From Candidatus Hinthialibacter antarcticus (GTDB lineage: Bacteria > Hinthialibacterota > Hinthialibacteria > Hinthialibacterales > Hinthialibacteraceae): a stretch of 64,000 nt of DNA. The notes beneath the pieces were generated by a model, which saw only the letters and a program-made list of their open reading frames with translations, was not told the origin of the DNA and did not search any database. Location: assembly GCA_030765645.1 (NCBI GenBank), contig JAVCCE010000040.1:1-64000 (forward strand). The letters run 5' to 3'. Of this stretch, positions 7,480 through 15,506 are shown piece after piece (the stretch's first letter is position 1; each line of letters begins with the position of its first letter). The translations under genes and the position numbers were made by a program.

Positions 7480-8694
7480 TTATGACGGCCATTGCTTCCA
7501 GGGACGAAATTCAACAACAGCGCCTGCTTGGATTTGCCGGGCGTCTTTAGGGACCAACAGAGCGCCGTCCGCCCGTCCGCTGGCGGCGATATCGGCGGAA
7601 CTTTGCGACTCTACTGGTTCAACGCAAAGATTAGGGCCGTCGAAATGCAAGCGTCCCAACACAAAGCGAAGGCGGTCACCCTTGCTCTCGACCGGATTCG
7701 CCAGGACGGCCTGGAATACATGACGGCATTGTTCAATGGGGCGCCCCGCCATTCGCCGGAGGGCAGGCAGCACCAGTTCGTGCAACCCCGTCATTGCGCT
7801 GAGTGGGTTGCCCGGTAAGCCAAAGATACATTGGTTTTTGCCTGCGGTCGCAAATAACTGGGGTTTGCCGGGCTTCATTGCGACGCCGTGAAAACGAACC
7901 CGCCCCCCCGTTTGTTCAATCGCTTCTTTCACAAAATCGTAGCGCCCTTTTGAAACGCCGCCCGTCAGAATAATCACGTCGTGTTTTTTTAAATTGCGTT
8001 GAATGGCGGCTTTAATTTTTGATAATGAGTCTGGGACAATTTGAAATTGGCTTTCAAAACGCCATTCTTGCAACGCAGCCTGTAACATCGGCCCGTTTGA
8101 ATTTCGCGTTTCGTATGGCTTAACCGACTCATTTGCGCTTCGAAGTTCTTCGCCAGTGCATAAGACCATGATTTTAGGAAAGCGTATGACGGAAACCGAT
8201 GCGGCCCCGACGGCTGCGCAGACTCCAATCTGAGGTGAACCGATTGGTTCGCCTTTGGGCAGCAAGACTTCTCCCCGGGCGGCGTTTTCTCCGCGTTGAA
8301 AGATGTTTGCATTGGGCGGGATTTTTCCCCGGACAATAACGTGATCTTGTTCATCGGAACACTGTTCAACTATGGCGACAGCGTCGGCGCCTTTTGGCAG
8401 CATCGCTCCGGTATAGATTCTCGCCGCCTGGCCTTTGCGGATGATGACGTCTGGTTTGTTTCCAGCGGCGCACTCGCCAATGATTGCCAGGCGGCAGGTT
8501 TCCGTTGACGCATCCTGCGCCTGGATTGCATACCCATCCATCGCTGAAAGATTGACGGGCGGCAGGTCCCGGTCTGCTTTGATCGGCCTGGCGAGCGTCA
8601 TGCCCAGGGAGTTGCTGAGATCGACGATTTGCGACGGGAGAGGTTTTACCGCCTGCATGACAGCCTGATAGGCTTGATCGGGTGAAATCAACAT
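7480..8694 (-). CDS. moeA: Molybdopterin molybdenumtransferase MoeA
   Basis: A 404-residue enzyme inserting molybdate into adenylylated molybdopterin. It shows the N-terminal MoeA linker domain with LPPVNLSAMDGYAIQ (about 45-60), the central domain with GAMLPKGADAVAIVEQ, a MoCF_biosynth domain with VLCTGEEL, ILTGGVSKGRYDFVKEA and FGLPGNPLSAM, and the C-terminal beta-barrel. It lies 4 bp downstream of the MobB-MobA fusion on the minus strand, so both form one operon, convergent with moaC-MOSC. AAAGG lies upstream of the ATG. Confidence 0.95.
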   Translation of the reverse strand: MLISPDQAYQAVMQAVKPLPSQIVDLSNSLGMTLARPIKADRDLPPVNLSAMDGYAIQAQDASTETCRLAIIGECAAGNKPDVIIRKGQAARIYTGAMLPKGADAVAIVEQCSDEQDHVIVRGKIPPNANIFQRGENAARGEVLLPKGEPIGSPQIGVCAAVGAASVSVIRFPKIMVLCTGEELRSANESVKPYETRNSNGPMLQAALQEWRFESQFQIVPDSLSKIKAAIQRNLKKHDVIILTGGVSKGRYDFVKEAIEQTGGRVRFHGVAMKPGKPQLFATAGKNQCIFGLPGNPLSAMTGLHELVLPALRRMAGRPIEQCRHVFQAVLANPVESKGDRLRFVLGRLHFDGPNLCVEPVESQSSADIAASGRADGALLVPKDARQIQAGAVVEFRPWKQWPS

Positions 8695-8698
8695 AAAG

Positions 8699-9751
8699 TC
8701 AGCCTTTCAATTTTTGTAGCGCGGATTCCCATTCATCCGGCGTATTGCAATTTGTCCAGGCGTCGCGGTGCTCGTAGGGAATATCAACCGTTTTGATTTT
8801 GGGATGATTGGCGACCCAGTGAAGAGAGTAGTCTGATTCAACAATTCGTTCTTCAAATAATACGCGCATCGGCGGTTCATAGAGTGCGCCGAGAGGATGT
8901 ACGCCCCGCTCGTCTTTTGGCAACACCGCCCACACGCCCGTTCGCCTTTGTTCAATCAGCCATTGGAGCGCGGCCCTGGTCATTAAGGGCATGTCGCACG
9001 CTAAAAACAACCAGCCCGATTTGCGGTCCCACCGCATTGCAGATAATAGGCCCGCCAACGGGCCTTGAGCATCGCGGGCGTCGGGAACGGTCAAACCGGA
9101 GTACCCCGGTTGTTCGCCAATCAGAACCGTCGCGGCGGTTTGAGCACTAGATGCGGTTTGTCGCAAATGGTCTACCAACGATACATCGTTCATCTGCAAC
9201 GCGTATTTATCGCGTCCCATTCGCTTGCTTTTTCCACCGATTAGAATTCCTGCGTTAAGAGCAAGCGCGGCCCATTCATTTTGGAGCCGCTCAAAAATGA
9301 TCTGTTCACATCGGTCTAAGCGCGCTTCATCAAACGGTATGGAGGCAATCACATTTTCGAGATTATCTGGCGGTTGTTTTCCATCGGGGTGTGCAAGCCA
9401 GAGTTTTGGCCAGGGCGAACTTTTATGGCCTTCGAGCAAAAAAATATCAGCCGTCGCGGCATTTGATTCAATCAACCCTTTTATGGATACTGGTGAATTC
9501 GCCTTCATCCGTAAAAAGAGTTGTTCGTTGTCATGGGCAATGACGGCGTGTGCGCCTGCCTGCCAAAAACGGCCGGTATCTTTTTGGGGAGAGTCGAGTT
9601 TTAAGTGGTGAGAATCATGCTTGACGATTCCAACCAGAAGGCCCCGGTTTTGCAATCGACCGATCAGCCGTTCCAGCACCCAGGTTTTGCCCGAGCCGCT
9701 CCACCCGCAGATCGCAATACTATGAGGCCATGAGGATTGAGTCGTTGACAT
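8699..9751 (-). CDS. MobB-MobA fusion: Moco guanine dinucleotide synthesis
   Basis: A 350-residue fusion. Residues about 1-165 are MobB-like, with a P-loop in GWSGSGKTWVLERLIGRL, GIVKHDSHH and LLEGHK. Residues about 170-350 are MobA-like nucleotidyltransferase, with GILIGGKSKRMGRDKYAL, PDARDAQGPLAGLLSAM and FLACDMPLM. MobA transfers GMP from GTP to Mo-molybdopterin to make MGD, the cofactor form needed by the NarG enzyme encoded 7 kb away. The MobB half binds GTP and is thought to assist. Its start is divergent from moaA. Confidence 0.92.
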   Translation of the reverse strand: MSTTQSSWPHSIAICGWSGSGKTWVLERLIGRLQNRGLLVGIVKHDSHHLKLDSPQKDTGRFWQAGAHAVIAHDNEQLFLRMKANSPVSIKGLIESNAATADIFLLEGHKSSPWPKLWLAHPDGKQPPDNLENVIASIPFDEARLDRCEQIIFERLQNEWAALALNAGILIGGKSKRMGRDKYALQMNDVSLVDHLRQTASSAQTAATVLIGEQPGYSGLTVPDARDAQGPLAGLLSAMRWDRKSGWLFLACDMPLMTRAALQWLIEQRRTGVWAVLPKDERGVHPLGALYEPPMRVLFEERIVESDYSLHWVANHPKIKTVDIPYEHRDAWTNCNTPDEWESALQKLKG

Positions 9752-9804
9752 GGAAAGATTCTAGAGTAGATTTTTTATGTTTCCAAGACAGCAGAACGGC
9801 TAAA

Positions 9805-9832
9805 TTGCATTAGAGTGCGCACCCGCTACAAT
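9805..9832 (+). promoter_or_regulatory. Candidate sigma70-type promoter of moaA
   Basis: TTGCAT (9805-9810) and TACAAT (9827-9832) are separated by 16 bp, 34 bp upstream of the preferred moaA start at 9867. It lies in the 115-bp divergent region between mobBA and moaA. No Moco riboswitch-like structure was recognised there. Confidence 0.5.
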
Positions 9833-9866
9833 AACCGGGGCTGTATTAATGCTCGAAAGGGACTCG

Positions 9867-10865
9867 ATGGAATCACAGTGCGGGCGTTCTTCACTGGTTG
9901 ACCGTTTTGGTAGGTCGCATACTTACCTGCGCGTTTCGGTTACGGACCGATGCAACTTCCGTTGCATTTATTGTATGCCGAAAAAAGGCGCCCAACTGTC
10001 GCCGCGAAGTGAAATTCTCACCTTTGATGAGATTGAACGAGTGGTGCGTTTATTTTCTCAAGTTGGTATTTCCAAAGTCCGTTTTACCGGCGGCGAGCCG
10101 TTAGTCAGAAAAAACGTCACCGAGCTGATAGCCAATGTTCGTCGAATTCAAACCATAGAGACGATCGGCGTCACCACCAATGGCGTGTTGTTGAACCAAT
10201 ACGCTGCCGCTCTCAAAGAAGCAGGAGTTGACTTACTGAACGTGAGTTTAGATTCGCTTGATGAGAAGCGGTTTCAATTTCTCAGCGGGTCGCAAAATCT
10301 CAAAGATGTTCTCGCTGGAATACACGCAGCGTTAAAAATCGGCTTTAAACAAGTTAAGTTAAATGTCGTCATCATCAAAGAAGTCAATGAAGAAGAACTC
10401 TGTGGTTTTATTGATTACTTTCATGGATATCCTATCGAACTGCGTTTCATTGAATACATGCCGTTTTTAAAACAGAAATGGGACGAATCGCATCTCGTAC
10501 CCTGGACAATCATGCGGGACAGAATTCAAAAGCAATACGATCTGGCGCCGATGGAATCTGCTCACCCCGTTTCAGTCGCAAAGTTATTTCAGATTCAGGG
10601 AAGCGAACTTCGCGTTGGCTTTATCTCGACAATGAGCGAGCATTATTGCAACGATTGCAACCGCCTGCGCCTGATGGCGGACGGGTCGATCAAATCGTGT
10701 TTATTCAAAACGCCTGAGAGCAATATTCGAGACTTATTGCGCTCGAGGGCGAGCGATAGAGAAATACAAGCCTTAATTGCGTCAGTGGTCGAAACCAAGA
10801 CGCTTGCGCGGCCGCCGATAGACCCGGCCTCGCCGAATTCGCCGATGGTCAAAATCGGTGGCTAA
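9867..10865 (+). CDS. moaA: GTP 3',8-cyclase MoaA (radical SAM)
   Basis: A 332-residue radical SAM enzyme starting Moco synthesis from GTP. The SAM cluster motif is CNFRCIYCMP (about 22-31), with FTGGEPLVRKN behind it. The C-terminal second [4Fe-4S] site is HYCNDCNRLRLMADGSIKSC, and the protein ends in Gly-Gly, the conserved tail needed for catalysis in MoaA. ATG at 9867 is preferred over 9849 because AAAGGGA lies 7 nt upstream. It is a single-gene unit divergent from mobBA. Confidence 0.95.
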   Translation: MESQCGRSSLVDRFGRSHTYLRVSVTDRCNFRCIYCMPKKGAQLSPRSEILTFDEIERVVRLFSQVGISKVRFTGGEPLVRKNVTELIANVRRIQTIETIGVTTNGVLLNQYAAALKEAGVDLLNVSLDSLDEKRFQFLSGSQNLKDVLAGIHAALKIGFKQVKLNVVIIKEVNEEELCGFIDYFHGYPIELRFIEYMPFLKQKWDESHLVPWTIMRDRIQKQYDLAPMESAHPVSVAKLFQIQGSELRVGFISTMSEHYCNDCNRLRLMADGSIKSCLFKTPESNIRDLLRSRASDREIQALIASVVETKTLARPPIDPASPNSPMVKIGG

Positions 10866-10981
10866 ACCTGCCTGTTTTTCCTACATCCTATTCATTGCTC
10901 CCCAATGATTTATCTCTGTTAAGTCATTCTCTCATTCTCATTTTTTATTTTCACTATTTTGATTAATTACTAGAAAAGTGC

Positions 10982-11011
10982 TTGACAATGTATTTGATTG
11001 TGGATTAAACT
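10982..11011 (+). promoter_or_regulatory. Candidate promoter of the nitrate-respiration operon
   Basis: A perfect -35 TTGACA (10982-10987) is followed after 18 bp by TAAACT (11006-11011; four of six matches to the -10 consensus). It precedes the palindrome at 11023-11037 and the first gene of the long operon, placing the palindrome at or just after the transcription start, as expected for a repressor site. Confidence 0.5.
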
Positions 11012-11022
11012 GCAATAAATCA

Positions 11023-11037
11023 GATAATACTTATCTC
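11023..11037. promoter_or_regulatory. Palindromic operator candidate AGATAA-TAC-TTATCT
   Basis: A perfect 6-bp inverted repeat with 3-bp spacer sits between the candidate promoter and the start of the second Rrf2 gene. It differs from the palindromes at 5389 and 5867, so it may be the private autoregulatory site of this regulator. The binding is inferred from position only. Confidence 0.45.
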
Positions 11038-11043
11038 TATTAT

Positions 11044-11508
11044 ATGACTATGCTAAATCAAACGACTGAAATTTCGATAAAAACTTTGATTTATTTAACT
11101 TTAAGAACTTTAGACGCCCCTGTGTCTCCTAAAGTTCTTGCTGAGGAATTAAATGAATCTCCCTCGTATTTGGCAAAAATCACGGGTCTTTTGGTGAAAG
11201 CGGGCATCTTGCGCGCTCATCGCGGCGTAAGCGGCGGCGTAACCCTGTTCAGACAACCAGAAGATGTGACCTTGCTCGAAATTGTTGAAGCGTGCCAGGG
11301 GAAATTATTAGGGGATTACTGCAAAGAAACCGATCAGATTGAAGATACATGCGGGTTTCATCAGGCAATGTATCAAGTGCATAAATCAACGACTGAGATT
11401 CTTAATCAATGGAAATTGTCTGATTTGGCGCGAAAGCCTGATGCGGTTGAACATTCGGATTGCCGTATGTTGGGCGTTTGTCCAAAAGCGGCAATCTTAA
11501 AGCGATAG
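11044..11508 (+). CDS. Rrf2-family transcriptional regulator, leading the nar operon
   Basis: About 154 residues. The winged helix reads LAEELNESPSYLAKITGLLVKAG with wing RGVSGGVTLFRQPEDV. Three cysteines (EACQGKLLGDYC and DTCGFH, about residues 80-105) may bind a cluster although their spacing is wider than in NsrR/IscR, and two more Cys follow (DCRMLGVCPKA). The start is uncertain: ATG at 11044 and 11050 both lack a clear RBS, and a frame opens further upstream at 10978. The next gene begins 15 bp after its stop, so it is the first gene of the respiratory operon and probably an NO- or redox-responsive regulator of it. Confidence 0.82.
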   Translation: MTMLNQTTEISIKTLIYLTLRTLDAPVSPKVLAEELNESPSYLAKITGLLVKAGILRAHRGVSGGVTLFRQPEDVTLLEIVEACQGKLLGDYCKETDQIEDTCGFHQAMYQVHKSTTEILNQWKLSDLARKPDAVEHSDCRMLGVCPKAAILKR

Positions 11509-11523
11509 GGAGCGTTAGCGCAA

Positions 11524-13431
11524 ATGGAAAACACTTTTCCATCCAATGTGACTGTCCCCAATTTTGAGTATTGGCGCGAGCAGATCAAATGCCAAAATGC
11601 TTGTCCTGTCCACACTGATGCGCGTGGGTATATTCGCGCCATTGCCGATGGAAACGAAGAGTTGGCGTACTTAATTGCGCGCGGACCGAATCCGTTGGCG
11701 TCGATCTGCGGAAAGATATGCGGCGCCCCCTGCGAAGAAGCCTGTCGGAGGGGCGATTACGATGAACCCATTTCGATCCGTCAATTAAAGAATTATGTGT
11801 GTGAAAAATTCGGGCCTGAATCCTCGCCCGATGCTCCTGCGCGGTTAATTGAATTTTTGAAGGAAGCCGCAAGCAAACACCCGTCCCGGCAATGCCAAGG
11901 TCAGAACGAACTGCTGCCGATGTTGCAATCTCTCATGCAATCAGAAATTCAACCGGTGAATAATGCGAGCGTGGGCATTATCGGCAGCGGGCCTGCTGGT
12001 TTGGCTGCAGCCCATGATCTCGCCTTGTTGGGTTTTCAGGTAACCATTTACGAAATGGAGCCGGTGTTGGCGGGGATGTTGACCGTCGGCGTACCGGAAT
12101 ACCGGCTGCCGCGCGAAGTGATCGAAGCGGAAGTGAATGTTATTTTGGCTATGGGCGTGACAGCGGTCACGAATTGTTGTGTTGGTAAGGACATTACATT
12201 TTCCGAATTAAGAGTACGGCACAATGCGGTTATTGTCGCGGTCGGCGCCAAAAAATCCCGGCCGCTGCCGATCCCCGGCGCGAACGCCCCCGGCGTCTAC
12301 GGCGGCGTTGAGTTTCTGCGAGAAGTTTGTCTGGGGCGCTTTCCTCAGATGGGCAGACGGGTGGTCGTCATCGGCGGCGGCAATGTTGCTTATGACGTTG
12401 GTCGTACTGTCTTGCGCCAAATATCCATTGACGCTGCACGAACAGCAAGACGCTCACCGGGCGTCGGTGAAGTGCATTTATGCTCATTGGAATCGTTAGA
12501 CGAGATGCCTGCGGATGACGTTGAAATTATTGAGGGAGACGAAGAAGGCATCAAACGGTTAAACAGTTTAGGGCCATCAGAAATTATTGTTGATGACTCA
12601 GGTAAGGTCATCGGCGTTGAATTCAAAAAATGTGTACGCGTGTTCAATGAAAAAGGACGTTTCGATCCTCTTTTTAATGAAAACGATATTCATATTATTG
12701 AATGCGATTCGGTGCTGGTTTCGATCGGACAGCAATTTGACTTGTCGTTTATTGATCCTATACGTCACGGCTTGAAGCTGCTGCCGAACGGCGCGTTGGA
12801 GTGCAACTCCATCGATGGAAAAACCAAGAGCCCGGATGTGTATGTCGCGGGCGACCTCGCCTACGGTACAAAACTTCTGATCCATGCGGTGGCATCGGGC
12901 AAATCGGTTGCGCGAGCGATTTACGCTTCAGTCACAGGTCAAACTTTATCGCAACGTCAAACAGAACTCCACTTTCCTTTAACGAATTACTACCGCGAAG
13001 AAAGTTTTGAAAAACAGCCGCGAGTGGAGCCGCACAAAACGTCTGTCGCTGAACGCTTACAGTCTCAATCAAAAGTGGTGGAACAATCGCTTACCCAGGA
13101 ACAGGCGCGATGTGAGGCGGGCCGTTGCCTGGATTGTGGAATTAACACGATTTTTGACGGTGAAAAATGTATTTTGTGCGGGGGCTGCGTAGATGTCTGT
13201 CCCGAACGGTGTCTTCGAATTGTTTCTGCGTCGCGCTTGGCGGACGGAGAAGACATTGGGGCGGTGTTAGACAATCAGTTGCAAGATTTCCCAATGGAGC
13301 AAGCCTCCGCCATCATTAAAGATGAAACGATTTGTATTCGCTGCGCCTTATGCGCAGAGCGGTGCCCAACGGGCGCCATCACTATGGAACGCTTTCATTT
13401 CGAGGTGAATTCATCATGTCAGACCGTTTAG
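11524..13431 (+). CDS. GltD-like FAD/NAD(P) oxidoreductase with N- and C-terminal Fe-S domains
   Basis: A 635-residue cytoplasmic iron-sulfur flavoprotein. The N-terminal Fer4_20 domain has CQNACPVHTDARGYI and ICGKICGAPCEEACRRG (about 20-80). FAD is bound by IGSGPAGLAAAHDLALLGF (about 150), and a nucleotide site shows VVIGGGNVAYDVGRTVLRQ (about 280). The C-terminus carries CLDCGI, a ferredoxin motif CILCGGCVDVCPERC and a second CIRCALCAERCPTGA. The architecture is that of the glutamate synthase small subunit plus a 2[4Fe-4S] ferredoxin. No large glutamate synthase subunit is nearby, so its role is more likely electron transfer from NAD(P)H into the membrane complex encoded next. It overlaps the Rieske gene by 16 bp. 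Confidence 0.85.
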   Translation: MENTFPSNVTVPNFEYWREQIKCQNACPVHTDARGYIRAIADGNEELAYLIARGPNPLASICGKICGAPCEEACRRGDYDEPISIRQLKNYVCEKFGPESSPDAPARLIEFLKEAASKHPSRQCQGQNELLPMLQSLMQSEIQPVNNASVGIIGSGPAGLAAAHDLALLGFQVTIYEMEPVLAGMLTVGVPEYRLPREVIEAEVNVILAMGVTAVTNCCVGKDITFSELRVRHNAVIVAVGAKKSRPLPIPGANAPGVYGGVEFLREVCLGRFPQMGRRVVVIGGGNVAYDVGRTVLRQISIDAARTARRSPGVGEVHLCSLESLDEMPADDVEIIEGDEEGIKRLNSLGPSEIIVDDSGKVIGVEFKKCVRVFNEKGRFDPLFNENDIHIIECDSVLVSIGQQFDLSFIDPIRHGLKLLPNGALECNSIDGKTKSPDVYVAGDLAYGTKLLIHAVASGKSVARAIYASVTGQTLSQRQTELHFPLTNYYREESFEKQPRVEPHKTSVAERLQSQSKVVEQSLTQEQARCEAGRCLDCGINTIFDGEKCILCGGCVDVCPERCLRIVSASRLADGEDIGAVLDNQLQDFPMEQASAIIKDETICIRCALCAERCPTGAITMERFHFEVNSSCQTV

Positions 13432-13886
13432 CCCCTAAACCGATTCCAAGACGTGATTGGCTTGGATTGACCGGACTCTGGGCCGCCGGATTCGCCATTT
13501 TCAGTTCGATGGTTGGAATGGCGCGTTTGCCCAAGCCGCGCGTGACCCCGGAGGCTTCCAGTATTTTCAGAATTGGCAGCCCGACGGAACTTCCGGTGGG
13601 CAGCGAAAAGGTGATTGCAGACATCAACATGCGCGTCATCTCTACGCCGCAGGGAATCGCAGCGATGTCATTGATTTGCACTCATCTGGGCTGCATTGTT
13701 CAACCCTCTACTCAAGGTTTTGTTTGCCCATGTCACGGCTCGAAATTTGATCGTGATGGAAACGTAAAAGGTGGGCCTGCGCCAAGGCCATTGATGTGGA
13801 ACCAGGTATCTCAAGCGGCGAGCGGCGAATTGATTGTCGATACCTCTGTTGAAGTAGAAGCCGGACAATTCTATCAAATCGTTTAA
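13416..13886 (+). CDS. Rieske [2Fe-2S] protein
   Basis: A 156-residue Rieske protein with an N-terminal membrane/Tat-like anchor (IPRRDWLGLTGLWAAGFAIF, about 9-28) and a C-terminal Rieske fold. Cluster ligands are CTHLGC (about 90) and CPCHGSKF (about 107), the paired Cys-His boxes of bc1-type proteins, including the disulfide cysteines. ATG at 13416 is preceded by GAGG; the upstream frame extension is shadow within the previous gene. With the next gene it forms the core of a quinol-oxidising Rieske/cytochrome b complex. Rieske and cytochrome b genes next to periplasmic Nar are also known from haloarchaeal nar operons. Confidence 0.92.
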   Translation: MSDRLAPKPIPRRDWLGLTGLWAAGFAIFSSMVGMARLPKPRVTPEASSIFRIGSPTELPVGSEKVIADINMRVISTPQGIAAMSLICTHLGCIVQPSTQGFVCPCHGSKFDRDGNVKGGPAPRPLMWNQVSQAASGELIVDTSVEVEAGQFYQIV

Positions 13887-13897
13887 GGGGAAGAGCA

Positions 13898-15445
13898 ATG
13901 TCCAGCACCGGATTTCAACTTTTTTGGACAAATTTAAAAACATTGCCACAATCATTTCACCATGCGGTGTTTCGTCATGGTGCGCCAACGTCTGACCGCG
14001 CCCGTTCGCAATCCGTCTTCTCTAATTTTTTCTTGCACATACATTCGGCAAGGGTCCGGCCCCATTCATTGAAACTTACGACCACCTGGGGATTGGGCGT
14101 TTCTCTGATCGCTCAGTTCGTCATTTTGTCGGTAACCGGCATTCTACTGATGGTGTATTACAAGCCGTCTATTGATATGGCTTACGATTCGATTAAAGAC
14201 ATTCATTACGTTGTTCCAACCGGGCGTTTTCTTCGCAACATCCATCGTTGGGCGGCCCATTTGATGGTCTTTACGGTAATCTTGCACATGGCGCGGGTGT
14301 TTTACACCGCCGCTTATAAATCGCCGCGTGAATTTAATTGGCTGCTAGGCATGGTGTTATTTATTTTAACGCTTGCATTGTCTTTTACCGGCTACTTGCT
14401 GCCCTGGGACCAGTTGGCTTATTGGGCGATTACGATTGGCGCCAACATTGCCGCTTCACCGAATGAGTTAGTGTATGCGTTGGGGCTGCCTTCTTCGATG
14501 AATGTTGGAGACCTGCAGAAAGAACTACTGCTTGGGTCTTCAACCGTCGGTCAAGACGCTTTGATCCGCTTTTATATGCTACATGTCGTTGTGCTTCCTA
14601 TCGCACTCGCCGTACTGGCTGCCGTTCATATCTGGCGCATCCGAAAAGACGGCGGCTTGGCGAACCCGAATGGAACGCTTTCACCAACAGGAAAAGGCGT
14701 TGGGACATCAACCCCAGAACTTCAGAGCGCCAAAAGTGCGCCTACAAAAACCTATGGCTTAATGTGTCTCGTGAAAGACAAATCGCCGCAGACGGATGCA
14801 AATCCTGACGAAACGGCGCCCAGTTGGCCCTATTTGTTACGAGCGGAACTATTGGTTTTCATGGTTGTGATGTTGGTCTGCGTACTGTTGGGATTATTAT
14901 TTGACGCTCCATTGACCGAACCTGCCAACCCAAGCGTACCGGAGAACCCTGCGAAAGCGCCTTGGTATTTTCTTGGCTTACAGGAGATGGTTTCTTATTC
15001 CGCCTTTGTTGGCGGGATGCTGGTTCCGTCCATTGTTATTTTTGGTTTGGCGATGATTCCGTTTCTTGATAAAGAATCTGAGCCGGGCGGCGTTTGGTTC
15101 ACTAGAATGGAAGGTCGGCGGATTGCGTATTTGTCCGTATTGTTCGGCTCGTTATGCGCCGTAGCAGCGGTGGCGTTTCCCGTTTCGTTCGGCTGGTTGC
15201 GCGAATGGTTTCCTTCGATTCCGCAATTGTTCATTATCATTATCAACCCCGGAAGTTTATTGACGGCGGCTTACGCTGGCTGGTCTTTGTATATCCTTCA
15301 TACCACCAAATCGACCCGGATGAGCGCGATTGCTTTGTTCACTTGTTTTCTGGTGGGCTTTATCATTTTGACTTATGTTGGCACCTATTTGCGTGGGCCG
15401 AACTGGGCCTTCTATTGGAGCCAGTCACAGTGGCCTAAGCATTAA
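13898..15445 (+). CDS. Cytochrome b (bc1/b6f type, full-length b plus subunit IV-like part)
   Basis: A 515-residue membrane protein. The N-terminal four-helix cytochrome b part binds two hemes b through His pairs in the helices around FLRNIHRWAAHLMVF and FYMLHVVVLPIALAVLAAVHIW. The Qo-side glycine/proline pattern SFTGYLLPWDQLAYWA is present. After a polar linker (about 270-310) a C-terminal b6f subunit IV-like part follows, with the quinol-site sequence PWYFLGLQEM. The long linker and extra C-terminal helices (about 395-505) are unusual. It accepts electrons from quinol together with the Rieske protein and probably passes them to the hexaheme cytochrome encoded next. Confidence 0.92.
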   Translation: MSSTGFQLFWTNLKTLPQSFHHAVFRHGAPTSDRARSQSVFSNFFLHIHSARVRPHSLKLTTTWGLGVSLIAQFVILSVTGILLMVYYKPSIDMAYDSIKDIHYVVPTGRFLRNIHRWAAHLMVFTVILHMARVFYTAAYKSPREFNWLLGMVLFILTLALSFTGYLLPWDQLAYWAITIGANIAASPNELVYALGLPSSMNVGDLQKELLLGSSTVGQDALIRFYMLHVVVLPIALAVLAAVHIWRIRKDGGLANPNGTLSPTGKGVGTSTPELQSAKSAPTKTYGLMCLVKDKSPQTDANPDETAPSWPYLLRAELLVFMVVMLVCVLLGLLFDAPLTEPANPSVPENPAKAPWYFLGLQEMVSYSAFVGGMLVPSIVIFGLAMIPFLDKESEPGGVWFTRMEGRRIAYLSVLFGSLCAVAAVAFPVSFGWLREWFPSIPQLFIIIINPGSLLTAAYAGWSLYILHTTKSTRMSAIALFTCFLVGFIILTYVGTYLRGPNWAFYWSQSQWPKH

Positions 15446-15506
15446 TGTTCGTTGTTAAATCGAAAAAAAGCGCCGGTTGCGGCTTACTAAGATTCGAGGT
15501 TCAGCC

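Noticed and set aside
11524-13431. Glutamate synthase small subunit in nitrogen assimilation
   Set aside because: No large subunit nearby, extra C-terminal ferredoxin domains, and overlap with a Rieske gene.
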